Below are positions 1-4,404 of a DNA stretch of 5,454 nt, in pieces (position 1 is the first letter of the stretch; each line of letters starts with the position of its first letter). The position numbers were made by a program, and so were the translations under genes. The notes below the pieces were generated by a model. It worked only from the letters and a program-made list of their open reading frames with translations. It was not told the origin of the DNA and did not search any database. The DNA comes from Nitrososphaerales archaeon TH5888. Its GTDB lineage: Archaea > Thermoproteota > Nitrososphaeria > Nitrososphaerales > Nitrososphaeraceae. Location of the stretch: positions 1 through 5,454 of the forward strand of contig JAATVN010000151.1 in NCBI GenBank assembly GCA_014523595.1, written 5' to 3'.

Positions 1-864
1 GCAAAAGAAATAGCAGAAAAATACGATACAAAATTTTATTCTTCTATAAAGGATCTTTTTTCTAACGAACGAGGATTGGATGCCTGTCTAGTATGTACAC
101 CTACTAAATCACATCTGTCAGTAGTAAAGGAGGTAATTCAAAATGGTTGCCATGCATTTGTGGAAAAACCTCTTTCATTTTCATCAAGGGAATGTGAAGA
201 GATGACTGAATTGGCAGACAAAGCCAAGGTGAACTTGACATGCGGATATGTCGAAAGATTTAATCCTGCTGTTCAGGATTTGAAGAATATAATTCAACAA
301 CAGGCATACGGTGATCTTTTGATGATGGAGTTCCACAGGGAAAACAGAATGCCTCTACATATCAAGGATGTGGGCGTAATTTATGATACATCAGTTCACG
401 ACATCGATACTGCAATGTTTCTTTTCGGCAAGGGTCCAAAAATGGTCTTTGCTAGAGCGGGAAAAAAATTTCATTTGTTCGAAGATTTCGCAACAATAAT
501 GCTGGGATTTGAAGATCAAAAGGTTGCGATAATTGCATCTAATTGGGTGACTCCAAGGAAGGTTAGAACATTCTCTGCCGTATGTACGGAAGGTACTGTA
601 AACGGTGATTTTATTACGCAAGAGATAAGAATTGATCATGGTGACGCAACCATTATTCCCAGAAGACAACAGTTTCAGGAACCTCTTGTGTTAGAATTAC
701 AGAGTTTTGTTGAAGTAATAGAAGGTAGGAGGAAACAGCCAGTTGTTACCTCTGTGGAAGCCACAAATGTGACAAAAGTTGCTGAAGCAGCACTTCTTTC
801 GAGTGAAACAGGTTCACCAATTTATTTGGAATTGAGATCAAATAATAAGATGTGGAAACCATGA
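1..864 (+). CDS. Gfo/Idh/MocA-family NAD(P)-dependent sugar dehydrogenase, 5'-truncated by window edge
   Basis: The reading frame is open from base 1 to the TGA at 862-864 (287 codons), so the true start lies left of the window; the TTG at 76 is internal. The first part of the Rossmann fold, including the GxG loop, is missing. Visible family landmarks, numbered in the fragment, are the strand-loop VCTPTKSH (31-38), the EKP motif with its lysine (55-57), GYVERFNPAV (82-91), and the catalytic-type DxxxHDxD segment (129-136). Family members oxidise or reduce a sugar hydroxyl, often on a UDP-sugar or inositol, in the cytoplasm. Because a WbpD-like acetyltransferase lies about 370 bases downstream, a UDP-GlcNAc(A) 3-dehydrogenase role (WbpB/GnnA type) is a reasonable inference; the substrate cannot be read from sequence. 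Family assignment is secure, substrate is not. Confidence 0.9.
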   Translation, partial: AKEIAEKYDTKFYSSIKDLFSNERGLDACLVCTPTKSHLSVVKEVIQNGCHAFVEKPLSFSSRECEEMTELADKAKVNLTCGYVERFNPAVQDLKNIIQQQAYGDLLMMEFHRENRMPLHIKDVGVIYDTSVHDIDTAMFLFGKGPKMVFARAGKKFHLFEDFATIMLGFEDQKVAIIASNWVTPRKVRTFSAVCTEGTVNGDFITQEIRIDHGDATIIPRRQQFQEPLVLELQSFVEVIEGRRKQPVVTSVEATNVTKVAEAALLSSETGSPIYLELRSNNKMWKP

Positions 865-871
865 AGTAACC

Positions 872-1159
872 ATGAGACGATCTATGCTAGACATCCTGGC
901 ATGTCCTATAGATAAGTACTATCCATTGGAATTGATTGAAATTGATACTACTGAAGATAAAATTATTAATGAAAATGTGATAAAAGAGGGAGTACTTTTT
1001 TGTTCGCAGTGTTCAAGGTTTTATCCTATTATTGAAGAAATTCCTGTTATGTTGCCAGATGAGCTACGTGACAAAGAAAAAGATATTCAGTTTTTACAGA
1101 AATGGCAGGAAAAAATTCCCAGCAAAATTATTAAAAATGGAAATCCTTGGCATCTGTAA
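872..1159 (+). CDS. Trm112-like zinc-binding protein (methyltransferase activator family)
   Basis: A 95-residue protein with the Trm112 pattern: ACPIDKYYPLEL near the N-terminus (C11, D14, K15) and FCSQCSRFYPI (C44, C47, then R-x-Y-P-I) followed by EEIPVMLPDE. The first CxxC is reduced to CxxD. Archaeal and eukaryotic Trm112 proteins stabilise and activate SAM-dependent methyltransferases acting on tRNA, rRNA and release factor; bacterial relatives sit beside lipid A or sugar genes. The start is only 7 nt after the dehydrogenase stop, so the two are probably co-transcribed. ATG 872 is used; ATG 884 (M5) would still keep the whole domain. The charged C-terminal tail from about residue 65 is not part of the core fold. 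Whether this copy serves a methyltransferase or the sugar pathway next to it is open. Confidence 0.85.
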   Translation: MRRSMLDILACPIDKYYPLELIEIDTTEDKIINENVIKEGVLFCSQCSRFYPIIEEIPVMLPDELRDKEKDIQFLQKWQEKIPSKIIKNGNPWHL

Positions 1160-1183
1160 AGGGATTTGAGAATCGTGAAGGAA

Positions 1184-1192
1184 CTATAAATT
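1184..1192 (+). promoter_or_regulatory. Candidate TATA box of the acetyltransferase gene
   Basis: CTATAAATT lies about 50 nt before the ATG at 1237. An archaeal transcript starting about 26 nt downstream (near 1214) would carry a leader of about 23 nt that includes the GGAG at 1223. The fit suggests the gene has its own promoter besides any read-through from the dehydrogenase/Trm112 pair. Confidence 0.4.
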
Positions 1193-1222
1193 GGATATAG
1201 ATATAGCATGATATTAGATATA

Positions 1223-1230
1223 GGAGAAGG
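1223..1230 (+). promoter_or_regulatory. Shine-Dalgarno site (GGAGAAGG) of the acetyltransferase gene
   Basis: GGAG within GGAGAAGG ends 6-10 nt before ATG 1237 and supports that start over the in-frame ATG at 1243. It is the clearest Shine-Dalgarno match I noticed in the window; several other genes look leaderless. Confidence 0.6.
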
Positions 1231-1236
1231 TAAAAT

Positions 1237-1728
1237 ATGGAAATGAATAGTAATAATTTGATAAACTTTATTTCAGAAACTGCGAAAATAGGAAAGAACG
1301 TAAAGATTTGGCACTTCAGCTACATTGGTAACAATAGTGAGATAGGGGACAATGTGTCTATTGGTTCACTTGTGCATATAGATTATAATGTAAAAATAGG
1401 AGACAATACAAGAATTGAGGGATCTGTATATATTCCGCCGTTAACTACCATTGGAAAAAATGTATTCATAGGACCTTGCGCGACATTTACAAATGATCCT
1501 TATCCAATGAGTCCGAAAATGACAGGAGTTGTAGTAGAGGATGGTGCGATAGTTGGAGGGAGAGCTGTATTTAAGGCCGGGATAACGATTGGAAAAAACA
1601 GTGTAATTGCAATGGGAGCCGTAGTAACAAAGGATGTGCCCCCTAATGTTGTTGTAATGGGCCACCCGGCAACGGTAAGATATTCAAGAGAGGAATATGA
1701 TCAAAAGAAGAAGAATTGGAATTCCTAG
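1237..1728 (+). CDS. Hexapeptide-repeat (left-handed beta-helix) sugar N-acetyltransferase, WbpD/WlbB-like
   Basis: A 163-residue protein made of hexapeptide coils: IGKNVKIWHFSYIGNN (18-33), IGDNVSIGS, VKIGDNTRIEG, TIGKNVFIGP (71-80), then a loop FTNDPYP (84-90), further coils ITIGKNSVIAMGAVVTKDVP (116-135) and the family-typical VVMGHPAT end. The KIWHFSYIG opening and the TND loop resemble UDP-2-acetamido-3-amino-2,3-dideoxyglucuronate N-acetyltransferases, which use acetyl-CoA as trimers in the cytoplasm. Length is usual for the family. With the upstream dehydrogenase it could form part of a route to a di-N-acetylated sugar for S-layer or other surface glycans; the aminotransferase that such a route needs is not in the window. 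The exact acceptor is inference. Confidence 0.85.
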   Translation: MEMNSNNLINFISETAKIGKNVKIWHFSYIGNNSEIGDNVSIGSLVHIDYNVKIGDNTRIEGSVYIPPLTTIGKNVFIGPCATFTNDPYPMSPKMTGVVVEDGAIVGGRAVFKAGITIGKNSVIAMGAVVTKDVPPNVVVMGHPATVRYSREEYDQKKKNWNS

Positions 1729-1775
1729 GTCTTGTAATCATTTACGTAATCAAAAATAATAATTCTTGATTCATA

Positions 1776-1898
1776 TCATTCGATATTCATGACTTCTGTC
1801 CAACAATCATTGCAGAAATCCTCATCATTTACAATTTTTCGTTGAAGATTTACATCTTTTTCGTCATATATTTTGAGACACATAACACAAATAGACAT
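1776..1898 (-). CDS. 40-residue CxxC/CxxC (zinc-ribbon-like) small protein
   Basis: Reading the minus strand, ATG at 1898 opens a 40-codon frame ending in TGA at 1778-1776. The cysteines are C4, C7, C29 and C32, giving C-x2-C-x21-C-x2-C, a plausible single zinc site. It ends with WTEVMNIE. An in-frame ATG at 1931 would add 11 residues (MLICQKDVYYT), including one more Cys. There is no convincing Shine-Dalgarno; AGGA lies about 13 nt before the start. The gene is convergent with the acetyltransferase. The spacing of the cysteine pairs is the same as in the minus-strand protein at 4135-4404. Function unknown; such tiny CxxC proteins are common in thaumarchaea. The coding call rests on the cysteine pattern and charged, non-repetitive composition. 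Confidence 0.6.
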   Translation of the reverse strand: MSICVMCLKIYDEKDVNLQRKIVNDEDFCNDCWTEVMNIE

Positions 1899-2204
1899 TG
1901 TATAATATACGTCCTTTTGACATATTAACATTGTGTAAAAATTTTATGATATTTGTTTGTTTTCTAACTTATTATTCATATAATAGGAAATTGGTAATTA
2001 TTTGCTTTTAATTTATATTAAAAACGGTATAAAGTTTTATTAATATTCTGAATATAAAACTTTATAAGAAAAATGCATACTTTGCTTTTAAAGTTTACCA
2101 ATAAATTAAGTTAGCATATCATGAGGGCAAAATTTCTTTCAAGCACCTTAACGACGAGATGGGATTTATTGCTCCATAATATCAATGATACTTAACTAGT
2201 TGTC
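1899..2204. other. AT-rich intergenic stretch without a convincing gene
   Basis: Between the start of the small CxxC gene and the response-regulator promoter I see only very short open frames on either strand. The stretch holds the inverted repeat at 2028-2066 and a 10-base direct repeat, TTTGCTTTTA, at 2001-2010 and 2081-2090 flanking it. It probably contains the minus-strand promoter of the CxxC gene, but no TATA box stands out from the AT background. Confidence 0.5.
2028..2066. repeat. 13-bp perfect inverted repeat with 13-nt spacer
   Basis: TATAAAGTTTTAT (2028-2040) and ATAAAACTTTATA (2054-2066) are exact reverse complements. The spacer overlaps a second palindrome, ATATTC-T-GAATAT (2043-2055), centred two bases away. 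All arms are AT-rich. It may be an operator-like site or a weak hairpin; in AT-rich DNA a chance origin is possible, but a 13-bp perfect pair at this spacing is unlikely. Confidence 0.6.
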
Positions 2205-2214
2205 TTTATAAATA
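2205..2214 (+). promoter_or_regulatory. TATA box of the response regulator gene
   Basis: TTTATAAATA is a near-ideal archaeal TATA box, centred about 50 nt before ATG 2260. A start site about 26 nt downstream would give a leader of roughly 24 nt without a clear Shine-Dalgarno. Confidence 0.6.
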
Positions 2215-2259
2215 GTCTAGATTGAACTTGTTCTTGGGACAATACCGGTTTAATGTTGC

Positions 2260-2682
2260 ATGTTTGCTAACAATAGAATTGTAAGTATAATAGATGATGA
2301 CCCGAGTACAACTCTGTTTTTTAGCGAAGCATTAAAAGGGTTCACCGGAATCACTGTAGTTGATTTTACAGATCCTATTTTGGCCCTAAAACATTTTCAA
2401 AAGTATGATTATGCCTATGTCTTAGTAATATGTGATTTTAAAATGGCTGGTATGGATGGTATGAGATTGTTGAAAAATATAAAAGAATCCAATCGATTTG
2501 TAAGAACGATATTAATAACCGCGGCATTTAGAATGGATGATAATTTACTTCGGGAATATACTAAAAAGAAAATCATAGATGGATTCGTTCAGAAGCCAAT
2601 AGCCTTACACGATTTTCTCAAAGAAGTAGATACGCAATTGAGTTATTACGAAAACCAAAAGAAATTTGTTCCTATCGGCTAG
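2260..2682 (+). CDS. Single-domain response regulator (CheY-like receiver)
   Basis: A 140-residue protein consisting of one receiver domain. The acidic cluster IDDDP (D12-D14) binds Mg2+; VLVICDFKM carries the phospho-acceptor D59; T87 in ILITA and K112 in VQKP are the conserved switch residues. No DNA-binding or enzymatic output domain follows: the protein ends about 20 residues after helix 5. It should act by phosphorylation-dependent protein contacts in the cytoplasm, with a histidine kinase encoded elsewhere; no kinase is in the window. Such orphan receivers are frequent in soil thaumarchaea. It has its own TATA box and no co-directional neighbour closer than 280 nt, so it is probably monocistronic. 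All key residues are present, so it should be phosphorylatable. Confidence 0.9.
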   Translation: MFANNRIVSIIDDDPSTTLFFSEALKGFTGITVVDFTDPILALKHFQKYDYAYVLVICDFKMAGMDGMRLLKNIKESNRFVRTILITAAFRMDDNLLREYTKKKIIDGFVQKPIALHDFLKEVDTQLSYYENQKKFVPIG

Positions 2683-2788
2683 AAGCATATAAAATATTAA
2701 CAAAAATTAATTTGGATCAGAAACTCAGTTAAGCCAAGTTCTTATAGGTTATAACTTAATGTGGTTTGAATTTAACTACCATCATACA

Positions 2789-2834
2789 TAATACCTGGTG
2801 GGGAATTCTACGCTTTCCAGTCCCACCGGTATTA
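2789..2834 (+). repeat. Hairpin A (GC-rich inverted repeat)
   Basis: TAATACC-T-GGTGGG (2789-2802) pairs with CCCACCGGTATTA (2822-2834): 13 base pairs with one bulged T. GGAA (2802-2805) and TTCC (2815-2818) inside the loop could extend the stem. It lies about 107 nt after the response-regulator stop. No clear U-run follows, so it is not a classic terminator. Its core, CTGGTGGG...CCCACCGG, recurs in hairpin B. Confidence 0.7.
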
Positions 2835-2850
2835 AATTATTATATAATTT
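2834..2850. promoter_or_regulatory. AT palindrome that could serve as a TATA box for a short RNA
   Basis: AAATTAT-TAT-ATAATTT is a perfect 7-bp inverted repeat. It contains TTATATAA (2840-2847), which would place a start site near 2870, right where a GC-rich segment leading into hairpin B begins. This is an inference from position only. Confidence 0.3.
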
Positions 2851-2869
2851 GTTGTGCTTGTACACCTAA

Positions 2870-2930
2870 CGCAACCGTCGAACGTTTGCTGGTGGGTTAC
2901 CGCTTCCAACTCCACCCACCGGCGATTTCT
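2870..2930 (+). ncRNA. Candidate short structured RNA ending in hairpin B
   Basis: The segment from about 2870 is clearly richer in GC than its surroundings. It can fold as GCAACCGT/ACGTTTGC (2871-2878 with 2882-2889, one mismatch) or as hairpin B, GCTGGTGGG (2888-2896) with CCCACCGGC (2915-2923), nine pairs including one T-G wobble. GCAAC at 2871-2875 can alternatively pair upstream with GTTGTG (2851-2856). A TATA-like site at 2840-2847 fits a start near 2870. It matches no RNA family that I recognise, and could equally be part of a 5' element of the next gene or a mobile repeat. Confidence 0.3.
2888..2923 (+). repeat. Hairpin B, related to hairpin A
   Basis: GCTGGTGGG and CCCACCGGC enclose an 18-nt loop. 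Shared with hairpin A are CTGGTGGG in the left arm, CCCACCGG in the right arm, and the loop words TAC, GCTT and TTCCA in the same order, so this looks like a diverged copy rather than an unrelated stem. It sits 12 nt before the TATA box of the gene at 2964. Confidence 0.65.
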
Positions 2931-2934
2931 AACC

Positions 2935-2943
2935 TTTAATTAA
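2935..2943 (+). promoter_or_regulatory. TATA box of the 38-residue membrane-protein gene
   Basis: TTTAATTAA is centred 25 nt before ATG 2964, the distance expected if transcription starts at the ATG itself (leaderless mRNA). No Shine-Dalgarno is present. Confidence 0.45.
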
Positions 2944-2963
2944 CTTGTATCACAGATTATGAC

Positions 2964-3080
2964 ATGGAATCAACTACGGCCTTGATGTTTGTTGTCCTAG
3001 GCGCATCAATGGGTCTATTTGGCATGGTCCTATTAGTTATGATCAAAACCTTCCAAGAGGTAAAATCAAAGATGGCATAG
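2964..3080 (+). CDS. 38-residue single-helix membrane protein, unknown function
   Basis: ATG 2964 to TAG 3078-3080 encodes a 38-residue peptide: a short polar start (MESTT), one uncharged hydrophobic helix (about residues 6-27, with GASMG and FGM small-residue motifs) and a basic amphipathic tail (KTFQEVKSKMA). This is the layout of a single-pass membrane microprotein with a cytoplasmic C-terminus by the positive-inside rule. A TATA box placed for a leaderless transcript supports it being a gene. I do not recognise the family. It could be a small subunit or regulator of a membrane complex, but nothing nearby says which. Confidence 0.6.
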   Translation: MESTTALMFVVLGASMGLFGMVLLVMIKTFQEVKSKMA

Positions 3081-3140
3081 TATTGAATTTGTTTCTATCT
3101 GCAAGAATCGTATAATCCCTTCCCCTCTTGGTGTATTATG

Positions 3141-3149
3141 TTTTAAATT
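3141..3149 (+). promoter_or_regulatory. TATA box of the gene at 3172
   Basis: TTTTAAATT is centred about 27 nt before ATG 3172, again fitting a leaderless transcript. The sequence just before the ATG (ATAAGAAATT) has no Shine-Dalgarno. Confidence 0.45.
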
Positions 3150-3171
3150 CAATATATTATCATAAGAAATT

Positions 3172-3417
3172 ATGGGCCGAACTGTACCTTCATACAGAAT
3201 TGCAGCAGAACGAGAAAAAAGCAAATGGAAATCATTTAGACAATCATTAGATAAAAGCGAGAGAAAAAAGTTTGATGAAATGTTTTCTTATTCAAGATTG
3301 TATAATGTTGCTGGTAGTAATGTCTGCAGAGCTGTTTTGATTCATCCAATCCTTATGTCTATTATTTTTGAAAATTACAAGCAACTCAATGAATTAGAAG
3401 CGGCCATTAAAAAGTAA
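3172..3417 (+). CDS. Conserved archaeal small protein of the MGRTVPSYR type, function unknown
   Basis: An 81-residue, mostly helical protein. It opens with MGRTVPSYRIAAEREKSKWKS, followed by FRQSLDKSERKKFDEMF, then SRLYNVAGSNVCRAVLIHPILMSIIFENYK and a charged helical end (LNELEAAIKK). From memory, proteins with the MGRT-P-YR start, a W/F-R-x-L-x-x-x-x-R-x-x-FD core and a C-terminal helix are widespread in archaea, including halophiles and methanogens, and are named only as a domain of unknown function (possibly DUF8156; not checked). No catalytic or metal-binding pattern and no signal peptide is visible; the hydrophobic stretch at about 54-67 is short and probably a buried helix. It has its own promoter and is likely monocistronic. 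Confidence 0.8.
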   Translation: MGRTVPSYRIAAEREKSKWKSFRQSLDKSERKKFDEMFSYSRLYNVAGSNVCRAVLIHPILMSIIFENYKQLNELEAAIKK

Positions 3418-3460
3418 ATTTCTTATTTCCCGTTTCATCATAATTAAATTTCTTCTTTTA
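3418..3460 (+). terminator. Pyrimidine-rich tract after the MGRTVPSYR gene, possible terminator
   Basis: Directly after the stop codon come TTTCTTATTTCCCGTTTC and TTTCTTCTTTT. Archaeal termination mainly needs T-rich runs in the coding strand, so this is a plausible 3' end. TAAATTTCTT occurs twice here (3415-3424 and 3445-3454). Confidence 0.35.
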
Positions 3461-3466
3461 ATAGGT

Positions 3467-3517
3467 CTGATGGGAGGGAAGGGTGATTTTTGTATCCAAA
3501 CCCGCCTTCTCATCCGG
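3467..3517 (+). repeat. Hairpin C, possible third member of the hairpin family
   Basis: CTGATGGGAGGG (3467-3478) can pair with CCTTCTCATCCGG (3505-3517): 12 pairs including three wobbles and one bulged C. A GGG (3481-3483) and CCC (3501-3503) can extend it across a small internal loop. It begins with CTGATGGG and ends with CCGG, like the CTGGTGGG...CCGG of hairpins A and B, but the middle differs, so common descent is less sure. CTTCTTTAG follows. Confidence 0.5.
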
Positions 3518-3543
3518 CTTCTTTAGTTAGCGATAAGCTGTAG

Positions 3544-3580
3544 TTATGATAAATAAGCTAAAGATTATGATTTATCATAA
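3544..3580. repeat. 11-bp perfect inverted repeat upstream of the 3625 gene
   Basis: TTATGATAAAT (3544-3554) and ATTTATCATAA (3570-3580) are exact reverse complements around a 15-nt spacer. The pair lies 18 to 60 nt upstream of the probable TATA box at 3598-3604, a position that fits a regulator-binding site for the gene that follows. It could also be a weak hairpin. Confidence 0.5.
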
Positions 3581-3597
3581 ACATTGTTTACTAGACC

Positions 3598-3604
3598 TTA
3601 TATT
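3598..3604 (+). promoter_or_regulatory. TATA-like box of the GTG-start gene
   Basis: TTATATT is centred 24 nt before GTG 3625 and 30 nt before GTG 3631. Both distances are compatible with a leaderless transcript, so the box supports a start in this GTG cluster but does not decide which. Confidence 0.35.
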
Positions 3605-3624
3605 CGTTGGTGACGTAATTATTA

Positions 3625-3894
3625 GTGTTAGTGTTGGTGGAATCAAAACAAATTACTGTTAGTGAAGTCGGTGTACCGATGTACGGTAGTACCACGGCCT
3701 TGCGACAATTATTACGATCCGAAGGTAATGAGGCGCATGTAGTAAGAATCTCGCCCAAAGGTTATACCCTAGTAAATGGGGTGGATTATTGTTACGTTGG
3801 ATTAAAATCTAAGGATGGAACTGACTATTCGGTGCAAGCATACGGAAAAGAGGCTATAGAACTTTATGAATATGCCGTTAACTTACGTTACTGA
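3625..3894 (+). CDS. Hypothetical 89-residue protein with GTG start
   Basis: The frame opens after a TAA at 3616-3618 and runs to TGA 3892-3894. Possible starts are GTG 3625, GTG 3631, TTG 3634 and GTG 3637; no ATG precedes residue 19. The product is soluble-looking and mixed alpha/beta: ITVSEVGVPMYGSTTALRQLLRSEG, then HVVRISPKGYTLVNGVDYCYVGL, then DYSVQAYGKEAIELYEYAVNLRY. There is one Cys, and no metal or catalytic motif that I can name. The alternation of helix (TTALRQLLRSEG) and strands (HVVRI, YTLVNGV, YCYVGLK) suggests a small compact domain. I do not recognise the family. The next ORF is close behind or overlaps, so the two may be an operon. Confidence 0.65.
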   Translation: MLVLVESKQITVSEVGVPMYGSTTALRQLLRSEGNEAHVVRISPKGYTLVNGVDYCYVGLKSKDGTDYSVQAYGKEAIELYEYAVNLRY

Positions 3895-3913
3895 TAAGTC
3901 AATAATTCCTAGC

Positions 3914-4081
3914 ATGGCAGACTCTGTAATAATGTACGAAATTGTCAGTGGAACCTTTCTTATATTGGCAAGTATCCTAATCACAACCAGGTACAAGTAT
4001 CGAGCCCAAAGGCAGGCTAAAGATTTCCTGAATTCCAAACCAAAAATCGATTGGATGAAAATTACAAGCAAAACTAGGTAA
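3914..4081 (+). CDS. Small single-helix membrane protein, unknown function
   Basis: From ATG 3914 to TAA 4079-4081 the product has 55 residues: a short N-terminus (MADSVIMYE), one transmembrane helix (about IVSGTFLILASILITTRY) and a strongly basic cytoplasmic tail (KYRAQRQAKDF...KPKIDWMKITSKTR). In-frame ATGs at 3866 and 3872 would lengthen it by 16 or 14 residues but would overlap the preceding gene by 23-29 nt; the start 19 nt after that gene's stop is preferred. No Shine-Dalgarno supports any of the starts. The positive-inside charge pattern favours this strand over the antisense frame. Probably co-transcribed with the 3625 gene. Function unknown. Confidence 0.55.
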   Translation: MADSVIMYEIVSGTFLILASILITTRYKYRAQRQAKDFLNSKPKIDWMKITSKTR

Positions 4082-4134
4082 CTACTCTAACAGTATTACC
4101 TTTGCGTAATTCTGTTTCTATATTAGCATCGTCT

Positions 4135-4404
4135 TTAATTTAATTTATCAATATCTTTCTCACTCCTACCTTCTGATACTCGTTTACTATCATTTAGGCA
4201 AGTGTCACAATAAAGTTCGATTAAGACCCCATCTCCTATATCATAGATTAATTTGTGGGTAGCAAGAGCATAACAGCGAATACATGGCCCTGAGCCGTAC
4301 TTCCTCATCAATGGATATCTATATTTATCAGATTTTAATTTTAATTCACTATGGATTAGTTCGATATCGATATTTAGTTTTTCTATTTTTGGTTTTGTTG
4401 TCAT
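4135..4404 (-). CDS. 89-residue CxxC/CxxC zinc-ribbon-like protein, unknown function
   Basis: On the minus strand, ATG 4404 to TAA 4137-4135. The N-terminal 35 residues are charged and helical (KPKIEKLNIDIELIHSELKL), followed by GPCIRCYALATHKLIYDIGDG and LIELYCDTCLND. The cysteines are C41, C44, C66 and C69, giving C-x2-C-x21-C-x2-C: a probable single structural zinc site joined by two beta-hairpin strands. The tail is charged. The ATG overlaps the TGA of the upstream minus-strand ORF (ATGA), so translation is probably coupled. There is no signal peptide or membrane helix; a nucleic-acid- or protein-binding role would be typical of such ribbons but is not shown by the sequence. It is convergent with the membrane-protein gene on the left. 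Confidence 0.75.
   Translation of the reverse strand: MTTKPKIEKLNIDIELIHSELKLKSDKYRYPLMRKYGSGPCIRCYALATHKLIYDIGDGVLIELYCDTCLNDSKRVSEGRSEKDIDKLN

Larger units (their letters stand above)
2683..2963. other. Intergenic region with two GC-rich hairpins
   Basis: About 280 nt with no credible ORF. The first 100 nt are AT-rich. From 2789 the base composition changes sharply: hairpin A (2789-2834), an AT palindrome (2834-2850), then a GC-rich segment of about 60 nt ending in hairpin B (2888-2923), followed by the TATA box of the small membrane-protein gene. The contrast with the AT-rich background is typical of structured RNA in AT-rich archaea. Confidence 0.5.

Noticed and set aside
391..669. 92-codon open frame on the minus strand
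   Set aside because: It lies wholly inside the well-supported dehydrogenase gene, antisense to it, and shows no recognisable domain.
1441..1665. 74-codon open frame on the minus strand
   Set aside because: Antisense shadow of the hexapeptide acetyltransferase; its sequence is a by-product of the repeat codons.
2121..2195. 24-codon ATG frame on the plus strand with a TTTTAAA about 32 nt upstream
   Set aside because: Too short, no motif or helix, and the TATA-like match is expected by chance in such AT-rich DNA.
2870..2930. tRNA, RNase P or SRP RNA as explanation for the GC-rich segment
   Set aside because: No cloverleaf, no T-arm GGTTCGAATCC-type consensus, and none of the conserved motifs of RNase P or SRP RNA; the segment is also far too short for the latter two.
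2789..3517. CRISPR array or insertion-sequence ends
   Set aside because: The three hairpin copies are irregularly spaced (about 100 and 580 bp), differ in sequence, and no transposase or cas gene is present between or beside them.
3883..4071. 62-codon hydrophobic frame on the minus strand
   Set aside because: Antisense to the small membrane-protein gene. The plus frame has the better charge pattern (helix followed by a basic tail) and follows a co-directional gene closely.
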